The notes beneath the pieces were generated by a model. It ran no database searches, was not told the DNA's origin, and worked only from the letters and a program-made list of their open reading frames with translations. A stretch of DNA of 64,000 bases from Orthonyx spaldingii (taxonomy: Eukaryota > Chordata > Aves > Passeriformes > Orthonychidae), in contig VZTJ01005976.1 of assembly GCA_013397795.1 (NCBI GenBank), positions 372,001 to 436,000 of the forward strand. Reading direction: 5' to 3'. Both the position numbers and the translations under genes were made by a program. This document shows, piece by piece, positions 34,448 to 47,428 of the stretch; position 1 is the first letter of the stretch; each line of letters starts with the position of its first letter.

Positions 34448-37400
34448 TCCCCCAGGACACCCTCAGTTGCTGGTCTATCAATAGAGGAAGGCACAAGCCC
34501 TTCATAGTTGCTGGTGCTCATCCCTGCCCTGCTCACTGGCTCAGCAGCAGAGCTTCTGCCATCTTAGGTGATGGATGGTACCTACGCTAGGTTTGTGCCC
34601 ATGGGGGATTTCAACCAGGGGATTTCCCCTGAGCTGAAGACCCCATTTGCTAGTACCCATGTTAATATATAAAAATCAGGAAGGGCATGACCAGCAGATG
34701 ACCAGTTTCTCGTCCAGCAGGCCTTTAGGTAGCTGACCACTAGCAGCTGATCCTCAGGACCTGTATGTAAAACAGTTTTTTTCCAGGAAAGGGCTGGTGT
34801 TGGTGATGAGCTCCTTGCATTTCACTCCAAGGCAGAAAAAGCAGACTTGGCCACAAGGTGTGGCAAACTACTGGAGTGTTTGAAAAGTCAAACAAGAAGC
34901 TCCTAGAGAGTTGTCAGATGCTTGAAAATGAGACTTTAGGTTTTATTTGGATATTGGAAGTTATGACTTGGTTTATAATTTCCGTGTAGCAGCCCCACTG
35001 CCTTGGGCTGGCAAAGTTCAGATGCTCTGTCTGACAGTTAGAGGCAGCAAATAAGTGAGCTTGTGTCCTGGTCACTGGCAGGACAATGTCAAAATGCTAA
35101 TGGTGGGACTGAGGGCTGGTGCCTGCTCCCACACTTCGGGACCTAGGTGGGTGCTGCCAGGTTTTCTGAGCCCAAGGCTCAGAGATGTAAATCCGATTGA
35201 CCATCCCAGAGGCTGTAAACCCTGTGTGACACGGTGCTTTTGGGGTGAGCCAGGGCCAGCACAGCCTGGCCAGGCACAGCTCTGAAATGAGGTATCCCAT
35301 GGCACCATCACCCACCCAGCACCAACCACTGCTCGTGCATGGCAGAGAGCTCAAACCTGGAGCTGGTGGATGCCTCCAGACTAAGAAGGACATGCTCCTC
35401 TCACTGGGCACGCAGGGCTGGGCAGGAGAGGTGGATAGACCAGCTGGTCCTTCCAAACCAAATGGAGAGTTTTGGTATCCTCTGGGAGATAGTAACAGTC
35501 CAAAAATTATGGTTTGACACTCTTTCATTATAACTACTCTTTTACCTAGCCAAAGGTGCAGGGAAGGCAACACTCTCTCCAAGGGCTTCTGCAGGCTGTA
35601 TTGCTCCCCATCCACCTGAGGTCTCTTGTAGGAGCTGGCTGCTTCCTGTGCTTCAGAAGGAGTGGAGATTGTGCCCCCTACACAGTGAAGGGGAGCAGAG
35701 GGATGCTGTGCTCATGGCTGATTCATCAGCTGGCTCAGCTGAGTTTGTTCCTCGTTTAATGTTAAATTTTAGGAATGCTGGATGTGTTAGAAAATTAATT
35801 GTCAGGGTGACGCAAGACCTTTGTGCTCTTTGCTACTAATCAAAGCTAAATAAATAGAGTTTCTTTCTTGAACATTACAACTTTAAGTTTGGGCCAAATT
35901 CCCTGAATATCACCTGATGTGGTCAGTGACATTGCACTCGCTGGTGTATTGGCATCCTTTTTTTATCCGTTCTTCTTGCCAGCTCACTCCTCTGCTGAGA
36001 AAACCCTCATGGCAACCACTCCCTTGAGAAATCTTGTCTTTATGCCCATAACCTGCTCAAGTTTTTCTCTCTCTCCTCTTCTCCTCACACAGCTCCTGGG
36101 CCAGGGATCCTTTCCAAGCTGCCCCAGACCTCTCCAGTACTATACTACCTTTCTTCCTTTCCCTCAGTGCCTCAGGTGCCCAGGAAATTCCCTTAATTAG
36201 GGCATGCCCAAATCCTTCCTTCTTTCTGAAAACCATGAAGGACCTCACCTACATAGCTAAAGCACAGAGCCAAATCCACAGGGCAAACTAACCACCCAGC
36301 CAGTGTGCTGCCAACCAGAGTCTGCAGTAAGGCAAGACTCCCTGCTGCCCTTCCCTCCTTTCACATCCTCCTTTTGCCTCAGAGCTCATTTCACATGGCC
36401 CCAACATGGGCTGCACAACAACACAGCTCTGTTAAGCAGCACCCAGCATCTCAGAAGAACACGCAGCATTCTGGCTGGTGTCCCACAGTATTCCTGATGT
36501 TTGCATGGAGCTGGGGCTCCTGCACTGTGTGGTGTGCTGGAAGGCAGTGGGGTTCAGAGCATCAGCATCAAATAGGGTTATGATTAAAACACTCCTGTTT
36601 TATGGCAAAAGTACTGCTGAGTGCTACAATTTGCATCATGAGGGACATGGACCAGATGCTGCAAATAGGGCTTAAGCTACATACGTATTTCAGAATCAAG
36701 GCAGTGAAGCAGAGGAGGCTGAAAGTATCCCTTTATCCTTTGCCTTCATGGGTGAGCTTTCACATGGTAGTATGCTCTGGGGCTTGTGGAGCTCTTGTGC
36801 TGGAGCACCAGGTCAGGACCCCAGGATGTCAGTCTTGCTGCCCTGATGGAGAAACCTCACCACAGATGCTCCTCTTCATGCAGAAAGAACAAAAACCCAC
36901 TGAAATCCACCTTCCTTTGGTATTCCTGGGTCATGGTGAACCTGGTGTGGTACTGGCAGAGCAACCAGTAATACATAGTGCTATATGAATAGCTACAAAA
37001 AAAACCAAGAAAAAGCCAGGTTGACTGGATTTGTCCAAAGTGACACAGTGTCAATCCTGACTGCAGCAGCCTGATAAGCAGTAAGGTATTCCAAGACACT
37101 ACCAGCTCTCTTTTCTATGGTTTCCATTTGTCAGTCCTGTAATTGTCTCATCTTCAGTGTGGGGCTCTGCTTGTGGCTGGGGCTCATCCTCCTGCATGAC
37201 CAGTTCCTCAAAGAGCAGCTCCTCTGGCATAATGGGGCCAGGAGGTGCTGGCAGGAGGTCCCATCCTGCTGGCAGCTCCTGAGTACAGTCTTGGGTCTGT
37301 TGCTGGCCTTCTAGAACACAAAGCCAAGCTCAGGGGAATGTGCAATGTATCTTTCCTTGGTAAACATATTCCTGGGGAAAGTGGGGCAGCAGCAGTTAAG

Positions 37401-40400
37401 CACACACTCCCTTAACCTGGAGAAGGAAACACAGCTTCGGGCGACAGGGCAGCACGGGCTCCTCACAGGCTCAGATCAGCAGGCGAGGAGAGCAGCACCA
37501 GGCTGCTGCGTAAGCAGGTGCTGAGGCAGAGGCAGAGCATCTCTCACCTCTGCAGCAAGGGAACGGGCTGTGATCCAGCCATTCCCTCGGCCAGCTGAGC
37601 CCCTTGGTTACTCAGAGCACAGTGGCCCCAGCTCAGAAGCCCCTCGGATCACTGTGGAGAGCAGCATGAGCCCACGTTCACACCAGGCAGTGACCAGCAG
37701 CAAGCTCCAGAAAGGCAGTTCCGTTCTCTCTGCATCCTGCCGTCAGAGAAGCTGAAAACGCTTCTGCACTGTGTTTGACAGCTTGGGCATCACTTCTGAA
37801 GGCTGCCAAGCTGATAACAGCAGCAGAACCCAAATAACCCACGTTTGCTAGAGCTGAGCTCCCACCCCAAGTGCTGCAGAGATGCTCACTGTTCTGACTC
37901 ACGCAGTTTATCACAGGGTCTCTCAATCGCTGTATTTCTGCAGAGCAAATACCTGCTCCCTTCACTCTCTTTGCCTACCATATCACATGCATATTATTCC
38001 AACAAGATTATTTTCATATGGCCAGAGGTCTCTGGCTTAAGAAGGCCTGTATATCTTGCCTTGGTCTACAGCAGCAGTTCTTCCTAACCTCACTCACTGG
38101 AACTGTTTGTACAGCATAGCCAGGGTACAGCAATATCAAGGCCTGTACAAATTTGTTTTGCCATTGAGTTCTCATAGCAGTAAGTGGTTTAAATGAACCA
38201 AGGGTGTATGAAGAGGTCCCATGAGAGCAAAGGTAACTTAGCCTAGGCTATTGCCATGACCTCTTGCAAACAGCTCCCCAGAACATCTCTGCCAGCAAGG
38301 TGCAAGGCTAGGAAACAGGGACTCCTCCAGACTGGCTTACCTGTCAGGTATCACCACCTCCCTTGCTGGCCATGGCAACATCTCTGATCAGAAGATGCTT
38401 CTTTCCCACAAGACAGCTGAGTGATGTGCAGGCCATGGTGTTGGGACAGCTGTGTCTCTTGGAAACCAATAAGCTGAGTTTTATAACCTGTATTCAGTAA
38501 GTGCCTTTACGTAAGAAGGTGAGGTTGGTCACTCGGGGTCAGACCAGCTGAGCGTGGGAGCTGCCTGCAGCAGAGCCCATGTGCTGACAGGAGCAGGACC
38601 CACCTAGGGAACACTTGTTCCAGCACTCCTCCAGTTTCCAGCCATTTTCAGGTGAACAAAACAAGCCACAGTTGGCTGACATAGTCTTTTTTTTTACCTC
38701 GTGCAAATTTCCCCTGAGCTGCGCTGTTGTTATTGTGCAAAAAATAGAGCAAGCTATGTATTAACTCTCAAAGGAAGGGAACTAGAAAAGCAAGCAGGAG
38801 CAAGGCGCCCTCATTAACTCCTTTGGCTGAAAGTGGGGCACTCACCTGCAGCAGCAGCAGCCTCTGTCTGGGCTGGGGGCCGCCATGCGGAGACCACTCA
38901 CCCGTCACCTGTGGGCAGTGGGTGGGTGAGAGGGGTTGAGGGTCATACTGAGATGTCAAGGCACAGCCCTGCTGCAATCCTGAAACATGAGGGATCCTAA
39001 AGGGCCATGGCCTGGCTGACAATCCTACTGGGTGCCACAGAGGACAAGTCCTGGGTGTTAGGTAGAGATAGGCAGGGATGGGTGTCTAAAACTGTGCTAT
39101 CACCCTGGTTCTGGAGCATGTGGTGTTTCCATCAAGCGTTCGAATAACCTTTCCTTACAGCTGAGCAAGAATAAGGGAATTTCAATGTGATGTGGCCTCT
39201 GTTTTGTGCAGCCCCTCTGTGTGAGTGCCCATGGTGAGGCAGCACTGAGGGTCCCCCCACTCCCGGGCAGGCTGAGCTGTGGCAGCACTGCCGGGCTGGA
39301 GCTGCTCCAGCCATGAACCAGCAATGGTGCTGCTGGCAAAGCATGCTCTGTACTTCACAGCATGGGGCACATCTGCTGTTCCCTGGGACACCTCCAGCAC
39401 ACCATGGCCACCTGCCTGTCCCCTTGAAGCCCAGGCTGAAACAAGGCCAGAGACTCAGACAGCTCTGTCTGACTTCCCTGTCCCCAGTAGTTAGGTGTTA
39501 CAAATATCCTAAGGGCCTCTTCTATCTCTGTTTCACACTGAGATTTGAGAGGATGGTACTGTTGGAGAGCTGCAGCCAGCTCAGCTCAGAATCTGGAAAT
39601 CAATATGGGTCAAATTTTGCTCAGGTCCATTAGCAATGTTGGATGCCATGATAAAAATAAGGATGTGATCTCAGCTGTGAGTCCCTGCTTTGTTTTGTGC
39701 TGGTCTTCTGGGATCAAAGTTATCGGTGGCTGCATTTGCTCTTTAGCCTAATAATGGCAAAATGTTTAGCATATTTTATACATTCAGGTCTCAGCTTTAG
39801 ACTTGGGTGACAGACAGTGCTTCCCAGAGAAGCAGCAGCATTTGAGCAGCCTGGCATGATGCATCACTGCAGTTCAAGAAGGGATGTTGAGCAGAGTTGG
39901 AGCAGCAAACGAAGCCTTAGCAGGAAAAATAATGAAGCTATAGCAGTTTCTGGTTATTACACAGCAATACTTGGCTGGGGTATTGGAGCTATCATATCTA
40001 CCTCTGTGAGAAAAAGTCACAGACATTTTACTCATACAGAAACTGCCCATCGTGAATAAACCAAAAAAGCTCTGCCAGGGCATCACAAGGGAGTGGGAAA
40101 ATGACTGTAAAATCAGCAGAAGGTAACTGAGCATCATCTCACATTCTGCTTTGCTGAGCAATCTCAGGGAAGAAGTGGTTCCAAGACTGACAGGAGGGGC
40201 TTTAATTCCCTGCAGACCTGGAGACTGGAGCCCAGGGATGCTCAGCACTGTCAAGTGGGGTGCAGGTCTCCAGCCGTGGGCTGCAGTATGGGGAGATGCA
40301 GGAGATGGGTGTGGGGCCTGAGACACCCTGGGAAGAGGCATGAAACCACTGCTCTGCTTTTGTGTAGGATTTTGTGGCTCTCCCTGGCTATATGTACACA

Positions 40401-43400
40401 AACATTTAAAGGGAGTTTTGTTTGCTCTGCCAGGAGAGCATGATACCATGCTGGGACCCCTCAAAATTCATAGCTAAAATACTGGGAATTATTGCTCCTG
40501 CCTGCCATCCTCCAAGGTGCAAAGACAGCACTGCTGGCAGCAGGGCTGTGGGCTGGCAGGGGGCACAGGCTGGGTGGGGTTCATAGGTTTCAGCCTCTGC
40601 CAAAAAATACAGCCCAAGAGCTTGCAGGGCTGGGGCTGCAGTGCCTGCACACACTGGGGAACCCATACATTTGTTTACTGCAAATGTCTCCATAGAAACT
40701 CCTTCTCCAGGGCTGACGATGTGGATCCTGGAGCTGCAGTGGAGCGAGCTTTCTGCCCCCGGCACACCTCAAGCAGCCTTGGCAGTCTTCACGGCAGAAT
40801 TGTTTGGCAGGAAATAATTCAGACTAATGTATCCCCCTATGCTCCTGAAATTGTGTGGAATTTAAAATGCTAAATGAACTAAATCTAAGTGTGCAAGCAC
40901 TGTAATTGTGAAGAGAGGCAAAGTATGCCTGCCTGTTCCAATGCTTTCCAGCTATAATTCTTAAAACCATCTAGCTTCAAAACAGAGCGAGCTGAGAAGC
41001 AGAGAAACTGCACCAACGAAGAACTGCTCCAGGCTGTAAAAAGACTGCAAACTTAGGACTTTCAAAGGACAAAAACAGCTGGAATGGTTGAATTCCTAGC
41101 CCTTTCTCAGACAAACACAATGTCCTGTGCTACAAGGAATGTCCCAGTTGCTGGCATGGGCATGATAAAAGTGCCTTGCCACCTCTTGGTCTGTGATTGA
41201 CCAAACCAACAAGCAAACGAACACATAAAGCGAAAGAAAACAGATGAACAAGGTATCTAGAAAAGCAGAGGTGGTGACTGAACTGGGAAGTAACTTTTAA
41301 AGAGGCTACACTGGGAAAGGGAAGATGAAATGTATGAGAGCAGGAAATTCGGTGAGCAAAGCACAACCTCGGCTGTCAGAGGGTGTTAGAGGCTGCAATG
41401 CCATGATAGGATCGTGCGAGAGAAGAATGCAGGGGAGGGAGCCAGCTGACATCCCAAGTATTTAAGAAGCAGCAGGAGAAGGCACAGTCCAGTTCTGCTT
41501 TGGACTAGCTCCTTTAAAAAGAAAACAATTATGGCCCTGTACCATGGCTTCTTTCTCCCAGGAGAAGCCCTGGGGACAGGCAGGGTCCGTGAGGCAAGGA
41601 GCGAAGCCAAGGAAGCACATAGCCGTCTTCCCTGGTTACACAGACAGGTGGCTGCTGCAGCACTGTGCCTCTGCACCCTCACCCTTCACAGGGCCTTGCA
41701 TTTGGGAAACTGCCTTCCTGTTTTACACTCTTATATTTCACTGTCTGGAGAGAGAAAATGAGGGAGCTTGTAATGCAATAACCTGTAATAGGGCCGTGCT
41801 CTTACACCAGGCCGCACTTGCATGATAGCTTTAAAGATGCTACCACGTGGCAGCCCTGAAGTGACCTTTTAATTCTGCCTCCCTCTGTTTAATTACTTTT
41901 CGTATAGATCTGGATTTTATCTGCTCTGAAGTCTCAGTTGCCATCCTCTCCCCTTCCAATCCTCCTGTGCCTGCCCCCCATCCACCACCCAGGGTTGTCT
42001 CCCCCCGAGCTCAGATTTCTCTGTGCCATACCTGCTTGTGGACCTCCCTGAGGAGCCAGAGCTGCCCAGCAGGAGAAATCACACAAACATAAATGCTCAG
42101 CTACAAATAAAGCAATAAAAAATAATAATGTTAACAAGTTTTGGCCTCACACCAGTGCCCACTGTAGATCACAAGCTTGTCTTTGCCACAGTTGGGAGCA
42201 GGAGCTGACCCTGGACACAGGTCATTCCCATCGAGCCTGACAGTCATCTCATGGCAGTTGGCAGTGCCCAGTCCCTGTCCTTCTACCTCCAAGGGACAAA
42301 TCCTGCCTCCAAGTCCCTGGGCTGGCAGCTGGCAAGCTGTGAGCAGGAGGGAAGGGAGGAGGGTGAGAGCTGGGGAGAGGCTCTTCTCTCGCTGCAGCCC
42401 CCAGAGCAGCTCCACCGCCTTGCTGTCACCATCCCCACAGTGGCACCTGGACCCCAAATGCCCCTTGCCCAAGGGGACAGCAGACCCCCACCACTGTGTC
42501 CACGTGGAGATGCCAGGCAGAGGGAGCTGAGGGGGAAGGTAGCTAAAGTGACACACCCTCTGCCAAAGTCAAGTCACTCCTTGCCCCTTCCTGGTGCTGG
42601 AAGCATCACTGGCACCAGGTTGTCACACCTTGGGCACCAGGGTCAAAGGTGGATTTGGCAGGACCTGTTGGGGCCATGGCAGGTGCCACTGTGAGCAGCT
42701 CAGTGGGTGTAGTACAGTCAGTGGCCCTAAGGCTTGGCCTCATATCCGTGGCAGCTGCCAGCCTGGGGTGAGGGAGATGAATGTGGCTGGTTTTATTTTG
42801 GTTCCTTGTGGTTCCACTGCTTTTTGCCTTCACCCTGACCAACATGGATTTATGGGACAGAAATTAAGCCTGTCTGGGCATTGCACCACCAGGCTTTCCC
42901 AGGCTGGTCCCTGGCAGTGTCCAGTGTGAATCTCTGCACCCCCAGGAGGTGCCACACCTGCCCCGTGGTTCTCCCACGGTGTCTTTGTTTTGAAGTTGCA
43001 GAGCTGCCGCCGGGGACAAGTTTCCCCTTTTCATGAGCCACATGGATGTTGACAGCATCATACACACCCTGTATTGCAAGTAGATTATTTGTGGGCCCAG
43101 CCTCCCTCTCATCAGGTACTAATGAGGTTTTTGTATACAGCCGCAGTGCCTCGTGTGGCAGATGGTGCTGGGTTAGATTTGGATTATTCCTGTTCTGCTG
43201 GTTTGTCTCTCCGATGTGCTAACTCATGGACAGCCTGGCCGTGCTTATTGCAGGAGCCACATGAAGGACCTTTCAAAACACACCTGCCCAGGTGTTTGTT
43301 GGGGGCTGCAGCTTTGTCTAGAATGGAGAGCAAGGCCTTCTGCTAGTACTGAAAATAACTATTCAGCTCAGCTGCTGCCCAGCCATTGAGGCACTTGGAA

Positions 43401-46177
43401 AATATTGATTTTCACTTCTGCTAAAATAAACAGGGTTTATTGTGCCTTGTGATTTCCTTGTCTGGAAATCAGTATCATGGGTGGGCCACCAGCACTGTGC
43501 CCAGCTTTGGGGCTGGGTAAACCACCACATGTCCATTCCCACTGCTGGCAAACACTGCATGGGCAGAGCACAGAACTGTAGGGCTTACGGAAACACACCG
43601 TGATCTCTTGCTTTGAAGTTCAATACACGTGCTAGGAAATTCTGAGTCTATTCTCTCTTCTGTCTTTACAAAGAAAAAAAACCATAATCCTGTAGCAGCC
43701 TGCTGGAAGCATGGCTGAACGATCCTTCAACAAAACCTTGCTTTGCTGCCCAATAGAAAACACCCAGAGCACACCAGGAAGCTGTCCTGTGGCTAGCCCT
43801 CAGTTGGCTTTGTCTTCAAATGCTGTGACACTCAAGCCTGTCATTGGGAAAGCTGGGCAGAAGGCCCTGGGCTGTGGCTGAGCCAAGGGCAGTGGGCAGG
43901 AACCCCCCAGGCACCAGGCTTCGGGCAGCTGCCTCATGCTGCAGGCTGCCCTGCCAGGGACAGGCTCCCCGAGCAACTGGCAACTGCTGGCATCTCAGGT
44001 CATGCCAACAGGCACTGTGCTGTCCCCTTGCCCTCCCAGTGGCACCATCCCCACATCACCTTGTGTGCTTGCTCATTTCTCAGCAGATTGATTATGCTGC
44101 TTGATGGATTCATCAAATTCTTCTGTCAGAGTCCTTATTTTTTTTCTGTCTGATGCTACTACTGACATGGAGAAGGGCTCAATCAGTCTCAGAGACTTCA
44201 TCTGTCCCATAGCTCCTGCACAGTACAATTACTTAATACTCAAATTGTGGTAACTGTCACAGGCATCAATCCTGTAAATAACACTTAAACACAGTATTTC
44301 CCTAATCTTGCAAACAATCAGGATATTTGAACTATGCACATTTTTTTCAGGGCCAATTAAAACTGTGCTATAAACTGATGGGTTCCCTCCAGGACCTGGG
44401 AACTCCTGTGGATGGCCCATACCTATCCTGCCATGAGGCTATCCTTTGCTTTTTAATTTGTTTCCACCTTCAATACTGATGGTTTATACACAAGAGTTTT
44501 GGCTCTTAAAGGGTGCTATTCAAACAGGCAATGTGATGTGCCAGACACAGGTGCAGATTCTCAGGAATCTAAATCCCTGTAAAAATGCTTTGAATAGGCC
44601 ATCCCTCGCCCTCCTGTTTCCCTACCTGTGCCCTCCCGTAATGTCTTGTACAAATACCAGCCTTGCTCTCCAGGCTCCTGTTCTGTGTCTCTCTGTTGAG
44701 CTGGCAAAAACAAAGAGCAGGACTTGTGCAGGTGGCTGGAAAACTGGAGCTCCTGTTCATTGAAATCCACACCACCAGATTCACCACAAATCATCATTAC
44801 TGAGAGCTGCTAATGCCTGTGCTAGGTTTGGTGTGGGGACCCAAGCACCCGAGGCCTCAGGATCACTGCTCTCCCAAGCCCATCCCCTCTCCTTTCCTCC
44901 ATCTACCTCTCATCTGAAAGCCCCATTTTGGCTCCTGCCACTGCAGCTCACAGTCATTTCAGGATAAGCATTTATTCGTTATCATTCATTCCAGGTTTCT
45001 CACTCTGAGAGGGAGGACAAACAACTTCTGCATCAAGAGACAGCTTACTGCTGGGGTCACATGCCTTAGAAGGCAACTTTTCTTCTGTAAAAGGAACCAG
45101 AAATTCATCTGAGGCTGCTTGACCTTGATTGTATAAGTCACCTCCACTTCAAAACCAAACAAATATGCCCATTTAAAAGGAAATGTTTCCTAAAGACAGT
45201 CATAAAGCAGCCTGTAGCTGGAATAAAGCAAGGTGCCCATGCTCCAGGGCCCTCAGAAGTCCCCCTGGTCATTCTATTTGTGTTATAATCAGTTCACTCG
45301 AGTATAAGAAGTTTTGAGGCTGAGTAGCAAGATAAGAGGTGCTCCTGATTGTGTGTGGAGGTGAACTTCAGACACATGCCAAGCACTATCTCCATGGGAA
45401 TTCTGCAGACTGCACAGCAACAGCCTCTGCCTCCCGCACGAGAGTGCTTCCCCCAGTGCCTTCTGCACCAGCACAACCCCAGAGAGCAGGCAGGAGAGCA
45501 TTGCCCATGCTGGGCAATACACCATGCTCTGACAGAGTCCTCATGTGCAGAGCCATAACATGCCATTGTGAGAAGAATCTGCTGGCGCCAAACGTGCTAG
45601 AACTTAATCAAAGCCAATCCTGATTCACAGGGCTGCCTTAGCCAGCCTGTTCAGATTAAATATATCCCATCACACTGCAGGCTCCACAGGAAAAAGTCAA
45701 GGGGCAATTTTCTTTACTCCTACACAGGCAAAGTCAGAAGGACCTGCAATAAAAGCAGCTGATTTGCTCCAGTATACGTAAAACCAGCCTGGTATGGTCC
45801 CACAGCTTAAGCATTAGGCAATATTTCAGTGTCCAGAGGTTTCTTCTGTTCATGGCAGAAACCAAGGTGCAGGGTTGGGCAGCTATGGTGCAGCTGTTCA
45901 CAGCAGCTGCTGGCCCTGTTGCATCCCTGGCCATTGAAGGGGCCCACAGGACAGAGCTGCTTCCCTTGGCAGCACTGAGCAAGAGGCTCTGTGCCCCAGC
46001 TCCTTCAGCTCCTACAGACCCCTGCTCCTGCCTGCGTGTTCACCTCCTCTGCCTTGCTCCCCCAGTAGCAGTGTCTCGTGCTCCTCCAGTGGCATCCAAC
46101 ATCTTCCCCAATGGATGTGAGGAAATCTTGTTACTCCATTTCTCCACATTAGTCTGCATGTTGAGAAAGGCCTTGAT

Positions 46178-46250
46178 TATCATAGAATATTTTGGGTTGA
46201 AAAGTCATTTAGTCTGACCCCCCGCAATGAGCAGGGACATCTTGCGATAC
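46178..46250 (-). mobile_element. CR1 LINE 3'-end fragment
   Basis: The + strand reads ATCATAGAATATTTTGGG, then a GGTTGAAAAGTCATTTAGTC-like block, TGACCCCCCGCAATGAGCAG, and GGGACATCTT. This is the antisense of the avian CR1 3' terminus, whose sense strand ends in ATTCTATGAT repeats. Only about 70 bases survive, as is usual for 5'-truncated CR1 copies. It is less diverged than the CR1 at 23.5-24.9 kb, so probably a later insertion. Confidence 0.85.
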
Positions 46251-47408
46251 AATATTTTATTTTATTGCTGCCCGTCTTAGCTGAAGTCATGTACAACTGC
46301 TGGCTGCAACCCTGGCAGGGATGGCTGTGATGCAAACATAGACCCAAGGCTGAAGTCCTTACCCAGGTATAGCCAGGCCTTTGATCCCAGCAGGAATTTT
46401 GCCCAAGAATCTATCAGGAGTTTCACTGCTCATTCCCAGTGACACTTTACCAGTATTTCACATGAGAATAAATCTAAATTGAAGCCACATGTAAAACTCA
46501 AAGAGTTGAGGCTGAAGAGCAAATGGAACTGGGAAGGGAAGTGCAAAAGAGGGCAGACAGTAATAAGTGCAGGCAGCTGTTGTCATGATGAATCCCATGT
46601 GCCTGTAATGAGATGGTCTTCAGGTCATTGTCTACTCATGCTTTAGTATAACGCTGCAGACAAGATGAGTCTGAGCTTGAGGAGGTCTGGAGGAGATTCA
46701 TTTTTTTACTCCTGATCTACTTGGGAATACCAACAAAATTTCTTCTTATTCACATTCTGACAAATAACTTCACCCCAGTGTGGTTATGGAAAGCTGTATC
46801 TCACCCTGTGGCAAGGCCAGGCTAGCACAGTGTGCTATATAGCCTCCGGCCACTGAGCCAGACACTCCAGGATCCTGGAAAGCCACACTGTGGGAAGCTC
46901 ACACCCAGTCTGGGGAGACGTATATCAGACTCTGGGATGGAACTTCCACAGTTTCACTATTGCCAAGACTGTTGCTGCAAGTAAATTACTTGTACTTGTG
47001 ACCACCATCCAGCAGCTCTGGGCCACTGTGAATGGGGACACAGGGCCATTAAAGTGAAGTTGCTAATTACAGCTGGTGGTAAATGACACGGCCTCTTGAG
47101 TTACTTGAACAACCACTGAGTGCAAAAATTACAGCTCTGGCTATGAGAGACCCATGAAGCCATAGGCATCTCTTGTGAGAATCAGCTATGTAACTCAGAA
47201 AAGGTGATTTTAAAGCAGCACAGTTGATCCAGGAGACTTAGAGCTCTGTGTCATTTTAGGAACAGCTTCTGAGATAGACCAGGGCACTCCGGGTGAGCCT
47301 GTGTCCTTTTCAAGACCTTCCACTTTCTCTTGAGGCTCATTCAAACAAAAATTTATGGGAAAACACCTTATGGTTGCAAAGATTCCTTTAAAAGGTACTT
47401 TTAAACTG

Positions 47409-47428
47409 TGTTCACAACTATGTGAACA
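47409..47428. repeat. Hairpin with 8-bp arms and a 4-base loop
   Basis: TGTTCACA and TGTGAACA are perfect reverse complements around ACTA. An alternative pairing (TTCACA/TGTGAA plus CTGTG/CACAG with a bulge) lengthens the stem. The location is intergenic. Confidence 0.65.

Larger units (their letters stand above)
30061..46170. other. Long intergenic region without recognised genes
   Basis: Open frames reach 196 codons (minus strand, 39874-40464), but none has a recognisable domain and splice-flanked exons were not seen. By gene order this flank should lead toward YWHAZ, yet no 14-3-3 coding sequence is visible. It contains a palindromic TAAT site (31252-31263), a diverged repeat pair (32130 and 34402) and an imperfect CAG run near 38851. 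Confidence 0.6.

Noticed and set aside
35097..35615. 172-codon minus-strand open frame
   Set aside because: No recognisable family, with + strand frames over the same bases. It is consistent with a locally GC-richer stretch low in stop codons.
38851..38864. Short CAG-type trinucleotide run
   Set aside because: Only about four units, non-coding, and unremarkable in length.
39874..40464. 196-codon minus-strand open frame, the longest clean frame outside the CpG island
   Set aside because: Low-information Ser/Pro-rich composition, no domain, and an overlapping + strand frame. There is no splice or poly(A) context to support it.
42131..42694. Overlapping open frames of 141 (-) and 147 (+) codons
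   Set aside because: Both strands are open at once in GC-richer DNA, with no domain. I judged them to be chance.
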